From Eonycteris spelaea (lineage: Eukaryota > Chordata > Mammalia > Chiroptera > Pteropodidae): a stretch of 64,000 nt of DNA. The notes below the pieces were generated by a model. The model saw nothing but the letters and a program-made list of their open reading frames with translations, did not search any database and was not told the origin of the DNA. Shown piece after piece: positions 1 through 11,953 of this stretch; the first letter of the stretch is position 1, and every line of letters starts with the position of its first letter. The stretch is from positions 3,768,501 to 3,832,500 of the forward strand of contig PUFA01000162.1 in the NCBI GenBank assembly GCA_003508835.1. Direction: 5' to 3'. Both the position numbers and the translations under genes were made by a program.

Positions 1-1000
1 CTTTGAACATTAAACATTAGGAGTCTTTGTAGTTGAAGCCACTCTAAATAGGGTTTTCTGTTACTGCAGGCAAATACATATCTGATATAGTCTTCAAGAC
101 TCAGTGGAAAATTCTGTCCTTAACTAGTTCCTCGGCAGATTTGAGTCTCTGCCTCTGATCCTCCACCCTCAAGCAGCTGGCTTGTTTGTCTTTTGATCTG
201 TGAGCACCCCTGAGGCAGTCCTCCACTTTTCTGCTCTGTGTACTCTGTCTGCACACAGTGGACCTTTGGGACATCTCAGGGCCTCGCCATACCAGCCCCA
301 CTATGGCCAGAGGCCTGCAGCCATCAAAGAGCCTATGGATCCACTTTGGCTCAAGTACTACTTCCAGACCTCGAGGGCTTCTACAGCCTCTCCAGTGTGA
401 GCGTAAGGTCCCAGCTCTCAGATATCACCTTGCATGTGCCTTCTCTCTCGTTTGGCAGCCATAAGAGGCCATCGGCTGGAGAAAGGAGTATGTGAGCTGA
501 GTTTCAAGGGAACCGTGGAAAGGGCAGTTATGAATATATCCCATTCCAAACTGAATGAGGTTTCTGCATGTTCTGAAAAGGACTGCTGGTGTGCGAGTAG
601 AGAGTAGTGTCCCCCCAAAGCCCAAAGGAAGGTGATCTCTCCAAGAACAGTGGGGGAAAGGCTCTTGTAGGAGCTCTAGGTGTCATCCTGTGAATGGGGG
701 ACTGCCCGTGTGGTCACTTGAACATGACTGTGTAATTGCCAAGCAAAGCAAGAGAAAGGGATACTGGGTATGAGGGAGCTGGGAGGGTAGGGTGGTGCTG
801 GTGAAGGAAAGTCTCCTTTCTCCTTTCAGTGGCAGTTGCTTGTGGGAGTCTCCGAACAGCCTCATGGCAGTTACCAAGTCTCAGGCACCCATAATACCTC
901 AGATGTGAAGCTGAGTGCCTTAGCCTCCATCACATGGATAAGACATATCGTGCGGCTTCTCAGAGTACAAGCAGCAGAATCTGGGTGCACAGTCTGGCTC
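1..1000. other. Unassigned GC-richer sequence, no gene recognised
   Basis: I see no repeat family or coding exon that I can name. Several open frames of 60-90 codons overlap on both strands around 100-620, but none has a recognisable domain, and the mutual overlap is typical of chance frames in GC-richer DNA. Base composition is clearly less AT-rich than the rest of the window. That may mean the left edge approaches a gene, but nothing proves it. Confidence 0.5.
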
Positions 1001-1004
1001 TACA

Positions 1005-1105
1005 CTTTCTTACTATGGACTAGTTATCTCCCTTTTCTTAGCCTCAGTCTTGCCCTCTAAAATGGGGACATCAGTTGCTACCTAAACAGGGGTAACATAG
1101 CCATA
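1005..1105 (+). repeat. MIR SINE core fragment
   Basis: The segment keeps the order of the MIR core: a degraded 'tgaccttgggcaagt' region, then a 'agcctcagtcttgccctc' stretch resembling 'gcctcagtttcctcatct', then 'aaaatggggaca'. MIRs are tRNA-derived SINEs that were inserted before the placental radiation. Only the central part is present and divergence is high. Confidence 0.5.
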
Positions 1106-1109
1106 GCTA

Positions 1110-1780
1110 GCCCTCAAAAAATACTGCTTCAATTTATTTGGAGCTATGCATTAGACTGGAGTCTAACAGTGTTATCTGGAAGTCAGCCTAAATCCATGTA
1201 CTTGCTGTTCAAGGGTGCTCCATTTAGCCAGCTGGAAGGAACAGTCTGAATTTTTTTGATAGCCCATAGTAGGAATCCCAGAGTAGCTTAACCAAACAAA
1301 CAGTCAAAGCAGGAGGAAATAATTAATGTAACCAGGAAGTCTAAAGGCAGATGGCTTCAGGCAAGGCTTTACCTGACTGCTAAATGACATCAGCTGTAAT
1401 CATCTCTTCTGGACTCTTGCCTACTTCTCTGTGCTGCTGTCGTTCTCAGGTGGACTTTCCCTTTATGAAAGTAAAATGGCCACCAACAGCCACAGGATGA
1501 TGTTATATCCCTTCAGGACCCCAACGGAAATAGAACTTCTTTCACTCCATGATTCTAACACTGTGTGCTGACCCCTGGGCCCAGCCCTGAGCCAATCATT
1601 GTGGCTGCAGAGAATATAATATGCTGATTGGCCAGCACAAGGTCATGTGACAACCTTCTCTAAGGAAATCTGTGAGCTGTTCACCCTGTTTCTAAGGTGG
1701 GACATAGTGTGATGACCAAAAGAGTAGGGGTGAATGTTTAGCCCTATTTGGGGTCTACCCCCAGCTTCAAGGCCTGCTTT
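1110..1780. other. Possible old interspersed repeat with paired CCAAT boxes
   Basis: From about 1240 to 1680 the sequence resembles an old mammalian interspersed repeat. It has a gatgtcatcag-like stretch, an 'aaaatggc' motif and two CCAAT-type motifs in opposite orientation (gccaatcatt at 1591 and ctgattggcc at 1624). I cannot name the family with certainty. No coding exon is visible. Confidence 0.35.
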
Positions 1781-1784
1781 TTGT

Positions 1785-1875
1785 GTCTTATTATAATCAT
1801 TTATTTAGTCCACAAAAGTCCACTGAGCACTTACTGTGTGCTACTGTGAGTTTTAGGACTGGCAATTATTCCGAG
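1785..1875 (-). repeat. L2 LINE 3'-end fragment
   Basis: Read on the plus strand, the stretch around 'ccactgagcacttactgtg' is the reverse complement of the L2 terminus (consensus 'cacatagtaggcgctcaataaatg'). Only the last ~90 bases are recognisable. It is a dead remnant with no coding part. Confidence 0.5.
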
Positions 1876-1949
1876 AGTGGCCATCACCCAGGAATCTGCC
1901 AAAGAAATGAGTTTTGTCCGAGCAAACATTTGGGGGTAGCTTCTAGTCC

Positions 1950-2035
1950 TACTCTGCCAAACTCACTGTGTGGCCCTGAGAGAATACCTTCTCCTCTCTG
2001 GGCTTCTGCCTTTTCATTTGCAAAACAAAGCACTG
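1950..2035 (+). repeat. MIR SINE core fragment
   Basis: The run 'actgtgtggccctgagaga' followed by a cttctcctctctgggcttc stretch and 'tttgcaaaac' aligns by eye with the MIR core (tagctgtgtgaccttgggcaa, then cctctctgagcctcag, then catctgtaaaat). Its ends are not definable. Confidence 0.5.
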
Positions 2036-3130
2036 AAGACAGCTAGGATCTTGAAACCCCTCAGCTCTGGCATGCGGTGTTGGGCCTTGAACATGTCTCT
2101 CTAGCTGTGAGTTTGCCAAAGGCTGAGTTGGATCTGGGGCTTTCTGTGTGAGTGAGGACCCCAAGCATTAGGTGCCTGTGAGGTTGGGTGATGCTGATAC
2201 TGCTGATACAGAAAATCTCTTTGGGGATGTTTGTGAATCTGAAGCCCTCCCACCACTGAAAGTCAAGGTTGGGACTGAAAGGGAAGTATAGGGAGGCCAT
2301 ATGGAAGAGAAGAAAAGATGATGTAGAGCATCCATGGAGCTCATCCATCCTCTGCCTCCCTCTGCCTCCTCTATTCCCCTCTTGCCCACCTCCTTTTTCT
2401 GTTGCTGCTAAAATTGGCCCTGGCTCCCTGGAAGAATAATAGAGATCTGTGATCTTGGTAGAGGTTGGTAGGGGTGGGGGGATCCCTCTGAGGCATGCTC
2501 AGTGGAGAGGCCTTTCTTTTTCTTCATTCTTTGATCATTTGGGGATATGGATCAATTGCCCTGATCACTCTGTTCCTCATTTATCAGTTCTTTCAGCTGC
2601 TTATCATCTTATTAATTAATTTGTTCCCTCCTTTACTTAGCTCATGCGTCTTTTTTATTTTTTAAAGAAAGAGGGGAGATTTATTAGAACAGAGAAAATG
2701 CAAGAATAAACTGATACTAGAGCAGCTGGACTTCTCAAAAGACTGGCGCCAGCATCTGCTAAGACCTGAGAAACAGAGTCAGCTCCATTTTTACCCCCAA
2801 GCCCAGGCCAGAGAGTCACTCATTTCTCCTCCTCTTTGCACATCATTAGATTCTTCTATCTTTTAAATCCATCATTTTCTCTCCATTTCCACTGCCATGA
2901 AAGTAATTACCTGAAAAGAAGGAGGTAGAAATCATGGGTAAATGGGTTCTATAACTTTAACAAGTTTAGGTAAAGTGGGCCTTCAGAGAAAATGTGATTT
3001 ATAAAGCATTTGAAGTTTTTAATAACATTCTGTAAATAAACTTCAGAGTAACAGAGCATTATTTTAATAGCCAAAGTCTATCCCTCCTTCTTTGGACTCT
3101 CTTTTATTTTCCTCATATACTCCTCTTGTT
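2036..3130. other. Unassigned intergenic or intronic sequence
   Basis: I recognise no element or gene here. There are short purine-rich and pyrimidine-rich stretches (2350-2400 is CT-rich) and overlapping open frames of 70-95 codons on the minus strand at 2061-2389. Their translations show no motif, and they overlap in different frames. Confidence 0.5.
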
Positions 3131-3136
3131 TAGATT

Positions 3137-3336
3137 AGGGGTCAGCAAAGTTTTTCTATAGAGGGCCAGATAGTAAATTATACTTTGTGGCCATCAAGTC
3201 TCTCTAAACTACTCAACTCTGCCATTATATTACAAAAGCAGCCATAATATGTAAATGAATGACATGGCTGTGCACCAGTATCACTTTGCTTACGAAAACA
3301 GCCAGCCAGTCCACAGGCCATAGCTTGCTGACCCTT
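3137..3336. mobile_element. MER5A-type hAT-Charlie MITE, near full length
   Basis: About 200 bp bounded by inverted termini: 'aggggtcagcaaa' on the left and 'gcttgctgacccttg' on the right. The interior has the MER5A landmarks in order: 'gagggccagatagtaaat', a 'ctttgtggcc' block, 'actactcaactctgccatt', 'aaagcagccata', and an 'aatgaatgacatggctgtg' block. MER5 elements are non-autonomous hAT DNA transposons that need Charlie transposase and are extinct in mammals. I do not see a clean 8-bp target duplication. Confidence 0.85.
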
Positions 3337-3339
3337 GGT

Positions 3340-4078
3340 TCCCTGGAGAACTAGAAATTCTGGATTGAATTTTAAACCTTCACAAAATTCTCCATAGTAT
3401 CCACTGAAAGATATGTGTATGTAGTTCAGAGAGACCCTTCACTCTGCTCTCACATTTCACCAGAAGCTTCACAGCCTGCCTCCCACTCCCCAAGTTCCTC
3501 CAGTTTTTCTTCCTTAGGACTTTATGTGAAAATATATACACCAAGCCCAGTCAGAATTCCATTCACTCACACACACTCTCAAGTAAAAAAGATACGATGT
3601 GAAAATCATGTTCTAGCTTTTGGGGAATTTCAGAGTGGCCAGGACGTAGAGTCTGTTCTTGGTAAGAAAACACAGCTTCCTGGAGTGCCTCCTGCCTCCT
3701 CCCCAACTTTGCCCTCTGTCACTGCAGATCTTCTCCTGTAAGGCAGGTGCTGAGCACAGAATCAAAGACCAGAAGGTACCGTATGTCTTCCAGGGTGACC
3801 AGTGAGTAAGTTTTGATGATGTGGAAAACTTCAAAACCAAGGCGAGGCCGAGCCCTGCTGGAAGGGGTGGTTCTGGGTGTGCCTGAGGCCTGTCGGTAAC
3901 ACACACACTCAGAACCTCTTCAAACAGGAGTCCTCTTTAAAATATCTCAGCATTTCACAGATCTCCATGAGACAGTATTTTGTATCTTTACCACCTATTG
4001 ATTAAGAAAAAGACACAATGATAAGAATTTGCTTAACATTGAGTAGCACCGTTGAAAGAATTGGTATTTATTAAATAC
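3340..4078. other. Unassigned sequence with one exon-like segment
   Basis: No repeat family was recognised. The stretch contains a pyrimidine tract ending in 'cactgcag' at 3727 and a 'gtgagtaag' donor-like site at 3802, which bracket 74 bases that are open in two plus-strand frames. Overlapping open frames on both strands (plus 3415-3741, minus 3613-3906) have no recognised domain. I do not call a gene. Confidence 0.4.
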
Positions 4079-4079
4079 A

Positions 4080-4495
4080 GTCAAATTGTTAAAATGTCCA
4101 TTCAGATGAAGTGATCCAGAGATTCAGTGCAATCTATCGAAATTCCAATGGCATTTTCACAAAAATAGAACTAATAACAATAACATTTATATGGAAACAC
4201 AAAGGACCCGAATAGCCTAAACCATCTTGAGAAAGAACAAGACTGGAGGCATCGCGCTCCCTGACCTCAAACTGTATCATAAAGTTATAGCAATCAAAAG
4301 AGTGTAATATTGGCATAAAAACAAATACATGGGTCAATGGAGCGGAATGGGCAGCCTAGAAATGAACGTGATTAAATGGTGCTGGGAACACTGGACAGCC
4401 ACGTGCAAAAAGAAAAAAAAAAAAAAAGAAAGAAAGAAAAATACACTGGACACTATCTTACACCACACACACACAAAACTACTTAAAAAAGCAAT
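4080..4495 (+). mobile_element. L1 ORF2 fragment (after the RT domain), internally deleted
   Basis: The plus strand follows L1 ORF2 from 'attgttaaaatgtccat' through 'ttcagtgcaatctatcga', 'gagaaagaacaagactgga' and a 'ttggcataaaaac' block to 'tggacagccacgtgcaaaa'. Between 'gcagcctagaaatgaac' and 'aaatggtgctgggaa' the consensus stretch coding the following residues is missing, so this copy carries an internal deletion. An A-rich/AAAG tract has expanded at 4407-4441. It is a dead fragment with many stops. Confidence 0.85.
4407..4441. repeat. A-rich/(AAAG)n tract inside L1
   Basis: A run of A interrupted by G that becomes AAAG units. It lies inside the L1 ORF2 relic, so it probably grew from an A-rich codon stretch and not from a poly-A tail. 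Confidence 0.8.
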
Positions 4496-4499
4496 AATA

Positions 4500-5725
4500 T
4501 TTCACATCAAGCCCTTCCTTTTCTGGATCCTCTCAAGACTGATACCTGTCTGCTTCCTCTCCCCTTACTCCTCTCAGCATTCTGCCAGCACAGGAAGATT
4601 ATCCTCACCTTTTTCTCCCTCTGTGGTGTCTCCCCAGTGGGTTCTGAGGAAACCAAACTCCTGTCACTGCGACTGAGGCCCCACATTATTTCCAGGCTGT
4701 GACCTGGGGCCTCTCTTTTGTATCCTGAGGACACAAAGCTCTGCCAGCCTATACGAGAAGCCAGCTCCACTGACTTTGCAGGTCTTCTGGTTAAGGCTGA
4801 TCATGAATAAGACTGCCCCATTATCTCCAGCCTGTATTCTTGTCCCTTCAGTATTGTATATTATATTGAATAACTCAGTGCATAACAAGACTTTATTATT
4901 ACTAAGTTTCAGAAAGATGAAACAAAAATGCTTTGCCATCAATAATTAATAATATTTTTTTGCTGATTATTTTCTTATTTGGATCAGTTTTGAATTCTCT
5001 ATGAATAGCTGCTTCTCTGAATATGTGGCTCTGAATGTTATGGGAACCATGTTTCAAAAATTGTTGCTATAGTTTGGCTTTACATCAAGAAAAAATTTAT
5101 TCATTTGGAAATGAATCATTAATGAGCATGAAAGTGGAAAAATATTAGGATACAAGACTGATAGATGTAAATCTAGAAAGTAGGGCTCAGTAAATTCTAA
5201 ATTTTATTAGATTCTATTCTTATTTCCAGGATTATATAATTCCATGATTTTTAAGACTTGACTTTTTTGCTTGTTAATAAACTATATTTTCACCGTTAGG
5301 CATATTAAAGTAGACTCAAATAAAATATATATTTTTAAATCTTATAATGCCTTTTATTGACTAGGTAATTCAATCAGAGAAAGCAGCAGGCTTTGTTTTC
5401 AGTTGAGCTGTATATTTTTTAAATTAATTTTGGTCCTGCAGACCTAAACCAAATCTTTTCTTGTTTCCTGCCAAATTTTTTGCTTTATTTTCTATTTGAT
5501 TTATCCCATTCTTAAACTGACTTTTTGGTCTGTTAGATGCATTCTGCTCTTATACTTCATTTTTCAGAAATATGCAAGTAGGTGTAACTGAAAAAGAAAT
5601 GCAATTTACACCTATCACCTCTACCTCAGAGTATTGTCACCCACTGATTTCTCCGTGTAACACGCAGCCTAATTATTAGTGTTGTCCAGGCTGGTACTGC
5701 CAGTATTCCTGAGTCTGTGAATTTG
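4500..5725. other. Unassigned AT-rich sequence
   Basis: No element or gene recognised. Overlapping open frames at 4507-4770 (minus) and 4329-4676 (plus) run out of the adjacent L1 relic and into unique sequence, and show no domain. From 4900 onward the DNA is strongly AT-rich with many stops in all frames. Confidence 0.5.
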
Positions 5726-5727
5726 TT

Positions 5728-5880
5728 CTCGTCTTCTCATTTAGGCGACTTATAGCCTTATTTTCTTATTCTGTAAAATGGGGAAATTTTATTTCACACC
5801 TATTGACTAATCTATATAGTATATTCGGAATAGTACCTAGCATACTCTCAGTATTAAATATATATTAGGTATTATTTTTT
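5728..5880 (+). repeat. MIR SINE, 3' half
   Basis: The order is MIR-like: 'ttcttattctgtaaaatgg', then 'ggaaat', a region with 'gtacctagcatactctcag' that corresponds to 'gtgcctggcacatagtaag', then a tattaaatatatattaggt region that corresponds to 'caataaatgttggtt', ending in an AT-rich tail. It is degraded but colinear. Confidence 0.65.
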
Positions 5881-6535
5881 TTTCTAAAACAATGTGCTAA
5901 AGATGTGAAGAATTTTAAGTTTCTTTAGGCATAAAATTTATCTTTCCAGCACTTTTATATACAGATGATTCAAAAAATATGTACAGGTGACAAAAAATAA
6001 TTACATATAATCTTGATGTGACTAGCCAGTTAGTTTGGCCTCATGCTAACCTTGGGGATTGATTCAGTACTTTACTATATTTCTTTTTCCCCTAGTCCAC
6101 ATCAGATTGCAAAGGCAGTAGTGATTAAGGTGGATTTCACTTCAGTTTTCCTGAAGAGATGGAGAAAAATGTTATCTGGCATATGTATATATACAGGACA
6201 ATTTAAAACTGTCTCAGTCATTTGTCCTCTCTCCAAGGTTTGGTCCCCTTAGCTATACACGATCTCCTGCCCAGACCCTACAAATGCATTCTCTATTCCA
6301 GACCAACTTAGACTTTGCCCAGAGCAAAGTAAAATCGCAGCAGTTGGCCAAACTGTTTCCTCTTGTTGCATATTCCAAGTATGTGTAATAGGAATTTCTG
6401 TTCATCCAACAAAAAGTAAAGTGGAAAAAATGAGAAGTGCCTAAGAAAGAAGAAACTGCTATGCCACTTCATAGGTAGAGGAGTTTATTTCTGAATAGAG
6501 ATTCTAGGGGTGAGAGGGACTTTCAAATACAAAGT
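5881..6535. other. Unassigned AT-rich sequence
   Basis: A poly-T run at 5874-5883 and AT-rich sequence. No family or gene recognised. Confidence 0.5.
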
Positions 6536-6539
6536 ACAT

Positions 6540-6895
6540 TTCTACTGGGCATTGAAGAATGAATGAAATTTGAACATCTTAAAATGGAAAGGTGAAAGAT
6601 GGGGTAAAAAGGTAAATGTGGAGACAGGGAATTCCAGGTAAAAGAATCCAGAAGACAGTATGTGTGCCATAGGTATCCAGGTCAGTGAGAACCATCTTAA
6701 ACAATACAAGATAGTCTCAGAGATCTTACAACAAGTGGAACTCATGTTAATTAGTTCAGAAATATTACAAGGAAAGAATAAACCAAGTGATAATAGTAAG
6801 ATGAGTTTAGAGGAGGGAGAGGTCAATGTGGACCAGAATTATCTGAAAAAAAAAAAAGACTTCATGGAGGTTTTGACTGGCCTTGAATGATGGGT
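6540..6895 (-). repeat. Possible L2 LINE fragment
   Basis: Read forward, 'gacagggaattccaggtaa' and the following blocks resemble the reverse complement of L2 ('gaagagcattccaggcagag'). The match is patchy. An open plus-strand frame at 6660-6890 runs through it but has no domain. Confidence 0.35.
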
Positions 6896-8000
6896 CAGGT
6901 AAGGATAAGGTATCTATCAAACTGTAAAACTGATTTTCTCATCTTTTTCTGTGTACCATATATCTCATAGGATGATCCATGAAAATAATATTTTATGGTT
7001 TTTATGTTTTGGAAACACTTTTATTCTTATCTCATTAATAATCACAATAAAATTTGAGAAATTTTAGTTTATGAAAAATCCTAATAAAAATTAACATAAC
7101 TTTGTTTAAAATAGTTATAATATAATACAGTGGTTATTGAATATATGTGTTTATGTTATCTGCTCTCCCTATTGATTAGCTCTGAGAAATATACTTTGAA
7201 AAAAGACCTTTCCTATACTAGACAGGCAAGAGTTATTCAGTAAAAAAGGAAAGGTCCCAAGAGAAAGTAAGTTGTACAAGAATGAAAATACTTGTGCCAC
7301 TAATACTTTACCAGAACCACTTGAATTTTTATAACTTAAGTCTTGTCATTGGGCTTAAAGACAAAGAAATCAGTTCCTTCTATAGTTCATCATCTTTCCC
7401 CTTATGAGTTAATGACAAGTGAGTCTGTGTATCTAGGAATGTTATCTAAATTTTGAACTCCATGCTTTTGTATGCAGTCAGGGTCAAAGGCAAGAAGTCT
7501 CAGACAATATATCTAGTCTTAATCACAGATATAGATGTAATTTTCTCATGTCTAGAGACATTATTAAAAGACATCACACAAACCCCAATGGAAAGAATTT
7601 CATCAGGTACCCTTTACAATTGACACAACAGTAAAGCTCCAAAATGTTGACTTTCAGTTAAAGAGATTTGCAGCATTCCTATCTCTGGAAAAGTTTGCTC
7701 ACCAGAAAATTCAAGTGGAGAAGTATTAGTAGGTTTTTTTTTTTTTTAAGTAGACAATGACATGAAGTAGATAGCTCTCAACCAAGATATACAAAACAAG
7801 ATTCAAATAACCAAAGAGAGTGCCTATCTTTTAGCCTTTTAAATTTATCTTATTTGCTGGTTTATAGTTTTGACATGTTAACAGACATTTGTTACTTTTT
7901 AATTTGTGCACCCCTAGTCACACGTTGGTAGGAATTATACATCTGACTTTAATTTCCTTACAATTTGGCTAAAATACAAATCAGACCTACTATTGAGTTT
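6896..8000. other. Unassigned AT-rich sequence
   Basis: No repeat or gene recognised. A poly-T run lies near 7735-7747. The DNA just left of the L1 at 8005 shows no clear target-site duplicate of the DNA at 9358. Confidence 0.5.
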
Positions 8001-8004
8001 AGTC

Positions 8005-9357
8005 ACTTTTTTTCTTTTTATGGTGACATTGGTTAATGAAATCCAGTAAGTTTCAAGTGTACAGTTCAACGGTAAGGCATATATATATATTGCATTGTGT
8101 GTTCACCGCCCATAGTTAGATTTCTTTCTGTCACCACATATTTGACCTCTTTTATCCTACTAATGTTCCCCCTCTCCCTCCACAACATTCGGGTAAACAC
8201 TAGTCTATTATCCATGTTTAAAGTCTCTGTCCTTTTTTTTTTTTCTTTTGGTTGATTTTAGGTTTATATTCCACATATAAGTGATATCATGTGGTTTTCA
8301 ACTTTTTCTGTCTGGTTTATTTCGCTTAGCATGATTATCTCAAAGTCCATACATGTCACAAATGCAATATTTTATCTTTTCTTATGACTAAGTAATATTC
8401 CATTATATATATGTACCACAACTTCTTTAGCCAATCATCTATTGTAGGACACTTCAGTTGCTTCCATGTCCTGGCCACTGTGAATAATGCTGCTATGAAC
8501 ATCAGTGTGCAAATACCTTTTCAGATATGAATTTTTAAGTCTTTGGGGTAAACACCCAGTAGGGGGATTGCTGGATCATATGATAGATCAATGTTCAGTT
8601 TTTTTAGGAACCTCCATACTGTTTTCCATAGGGACTGTATCACTTTGCAGTGTCCCCAGCAGTTTACAAGGGTTCCTTTTTCTTTGTATCTTCTGTAACA
8701 CTTGTTATTACTTGTCCTGTTAATTATAGCTATTCTAACAGGTGTGAAATGATATCTCATTGTGGTTTTGATTTGCATTTCCCTAATAGCTAGCATCCTT
8801 TCATGTGTTTGTTGGTTATTTGTATGTCTTCTTGGGAGAAGTGTCTGTTCAGGTCCTCTGCCTATTTTTGTTTGTTTGTATTGTTTGTTTGTTTGTTTTT
8901 TTGTTATTGAGTTATATGAGTTCTTTGTATATTTTGGATATTAGGCTCTTATTGGAGTCATTGCCTACAAATATATTTTCCCATTCAGATGGTTGTCTCT
9001 TTACCTTGTTGACCATTTCTTCTGTGCAGAAGCTTTTTGGTTTGATGTAATTCCATTCATTAATTTTAGATTTTACTTCCCTAGCCTTTGAGGTCAAATT
9101 CATAAAATCCTCTTTAAGTCCATGAGTTTAGTTCCTGTTTTCTTCTATGCAATTTTTTGTTGCAGGCCTTATATTCAGATTCTTAATCCATTTTGAGTTA
9201 ATTTTGGTGTTTGGTGATAAGCAACAGTCTTATTTTGTTCTTTTGCAGGTGGCTTTCCATTTTTCCCAGAACCATTTATTGAGAACCATACAGTTTTCTT
9301 TGATACTAGTTCTCTGTTGTAATCAGTTTTCCTTGGTGGTTATACTCAATCACTAGC
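8005..9357 (-). mobile_element. L1 LINE, 5'-truncated: ORF2 C-terminus plus 3' UTR
   Basis: Minus strand. The 3' UTR lies at 8010-8300 and ORF2 C-terminal sequence continues to 9357, where the copy stops abruptly as expected of 5' truncation during target-primed reverse transcription. Minus-strand open pieces at 8521-8796 contain '[19 protein letters not shown]' and '[12 protein letters not shown]'; the piece at 8912-9103 contains '[14 protein letters not shown]'. These are standard ORF2 landmarks downstream of the RT domain. Frames are broken between them. Its 3' UTR matches the copy at 23.3-23.5 kb ('accaatgtcaccccaataa' family) read in reverse. Plus-strand open frames here are antisense shadows. 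Confidence 0.92.
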
Positions 9358-11950
9358 TACTTTTTAGATGTTAAACAAAACAATAATCCAGATAATAAAA
9401 AGTCTAAAACTCTTTAACATCACATATGTAGAAATAAAGATTATAGCTTCTACATAAATAGCACAATGGACCTTTTCTGGGAGCTAGCCGTTGTAATCAA
9501 ACTTTCACCGAAATAGAGCTGAAAAACAAATGGAGTATATTCAGAGGCTCTCTCAATGTTATAGATCTTACAATAAAGGCTCACTATCTAGGCTTAATTC
9601 CAATTTTTTTTATATATATCTAACCACTTAGATATGTTTTCTACATATTTCATCACCTGATACTAGAATGCACTTTCGATGAGCCATTGCAAAATATTAC
9701 AACATATTTACTAATTGCATAGAGTTATTTTAATCTGAAAATGACTGCTTATTCCATTATGATAGTACTTACATTTTAGTACAAAAAACTGTTAGCTACT
9801 CCCCACAAATTAGATAGGAGTGAATGCTTATAATTGGGATAGTTCCTGATATAACCTAGGGCATATTTTGGACCTTCATATTTTCATCTTTGGAAAAGAG
9901 AAATCCTAAGATTATTTAATTCAAGAATTGAAAATGGGTCACACAATTTAATTGCAATAACTGTAATGCCTTAAGGAGAATTTTATTTTTCTTTCTTTTG
10001 TCCCGGAGCCTCTTAATTTTGCTTTACGAGCAGCATGACAAATTAGGACAATATATTTTGTAAAATGGCACGAGCGCTAACCATATTATGAAAACCATAA
10101 AGCTTCTTTTGAGTGTTTTATGAATTTGGAAGGGTGGAAATTTAAAGTAGAATGTCTTTTAATATAATATCGGCCACTCAGGTGCAACATATGTTACCTT
10201 AGGGGAGAAATTTTGTACTTAAACCACTGCACACCTTTCTAATACTATTATCACTTAAAAAAAATGAAAAACTAGAAAGAAGCCATGAAACATAGTAATA
10301 TGGTCACTCCCTATATTTTATGCATCCCGTTTACATTGAGGAAAGGGGATTCTGTTCTTAATTTAAATAATTCATTCAAAGTACCTGCTTAGAATTAGAT
10401 TACACACTCTAAAAATAATCTTTTTCTTAGTATTTTTCTGTTTCAGTGTGATCTCAAATGTTATTACATAATCTCTGACCCATCCAAATATCAAACAATT
10501 AATTTTTCAACATAAAAAGCAAAAAAAATATCATTCTTAAAGAGGTTGGAAAGACTACCATTAGAAATTTTACTCACAAGCATGATGTATCAAAGAAGAG
10601 ATGGAAGAAAACCCTATCCCAAGGCATTATTTGGTTTGTTTTGAGGATAAATAAAATATTCTAAAATTAAATTGTATTGATGACCACACAACCCTATGAC
10701 TATACCAACAAACCTTTGAAGTGGACACGTAAAATTGGATAATTTTATGTTATGTGATTTAAATCTTCATAAAGCTGTCAAATAATAAAAATGAACAATA
10801 ATGGGATCAGAAATATTTTTGCATACCTCTGTTAAATAATACAGTACCAAGCATACTTTCATGTTCTTATGTTAAACAATCCGAGACCAAACAAAAATAA
10901 CTTAGATACTTCTCCAAGAAATAATTGCTCCTGGAATATAAGAATGTGAATTAACTGAAACATTTTTTTTTTTTTAAAGATTTTATGAGAAAGATATTCT
11001 TAACAGTATGGTCATTGATGGTTGTTTAAAGACCCTCATCTACTGTGCCTACCAATCAAGAGCTATTTGTTATAAATTCAGCGTCACCTACCTTGCAAGA
11101 CCTGCCTAAATTTTACCCACATCAAGCTGTAAGACTTTAAATATTTCCCTAATTTAATCATTTGATTTCTTATAAGACTCAGTCATTCTGGTATTCTCCC
11201 TTAGTGTGTTAAGTTTAATAAACTGATTTTTACTTGATTGAGAGGATTTGGGGTGGTCATTGGGGGAGTTTTCTGTCATAGATAGCCCAGAATTAATATC
11301 TGTAAGTAAGAAGAGAGAATAAGAACTATGTCACTTGATATCTCAATATTAGTTTATACCCTTATCATATATTCTTTAAATTACATTCACTTTCCAATCT
11401 AAATCTGAATTAAGTAAGTAAATATCTACTCCATAACATTATTAGCTTGTGCTAACCTAACTTTTTAAAAAATTAGCTCAGATATTCATGAGACGTCTAA
11501 TATGGAATCATTCTATAATATTCATTTAATTATACATGAATTATAATATCTTATTCATTATATATGGAAATACATATTTGAATTTTTGTGATGTCAGGAA
11601 TGAAATGTCCCAAATTTGTACACTTTACCCTTCTATATTACCAGATATGAAAGAGAAAAATATAAATTTTATTCAGATTTGAAACTAATAGCTCATAGAT
11701 CTTAATTAATTTCATTTACTTGAATAAGGTTATGTTGGTACTGATGTTGGAAGTGAATTAGCTGGACTTGAAGACAATGTTGAACTTGAAAAGGCAGGAT
11801 TTGGGGGTGAAAGGACCAAAGGAGCAAAATATTATCTTTTTTTTTTTCTCTTTTTAATTTATTTAAAATAGGGAGACGTCTAATGGGGCCTATTCTAGGA
11901 AACAAAAGCTTACATGAGGCAGCCAGGTGTTTAAAGGCAAAGGGAAAAAG
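9358..11950. other. Unassigned AT-rich unique-looking sequence
   Basis: About 2.6 kb in which I can name no repeat family or gene. It contains poly-T/poly-A runs (9605, 10963-10975, 11840-11850) and no open frame with a recognisable domain. CpG is sparse. Confidence 0.5.
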
Positions 11951-11953
11951 CTT

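Noticed and set aside
3415..3906. Overlapping open frames on both strands near 3.4-3.9 kb as a protein gene
   Set aside because: Frames on opposite strands use the same bases and neither shows a family motif. Only the splice-flanked segment is kept as a weak candidate.
8005..9357. Target-site duplication for the L1 at 8.0-9.36 kb
   Set aside because: The flanks look loosely alike (T-rich), but no exact direct repeat of useful length was found.
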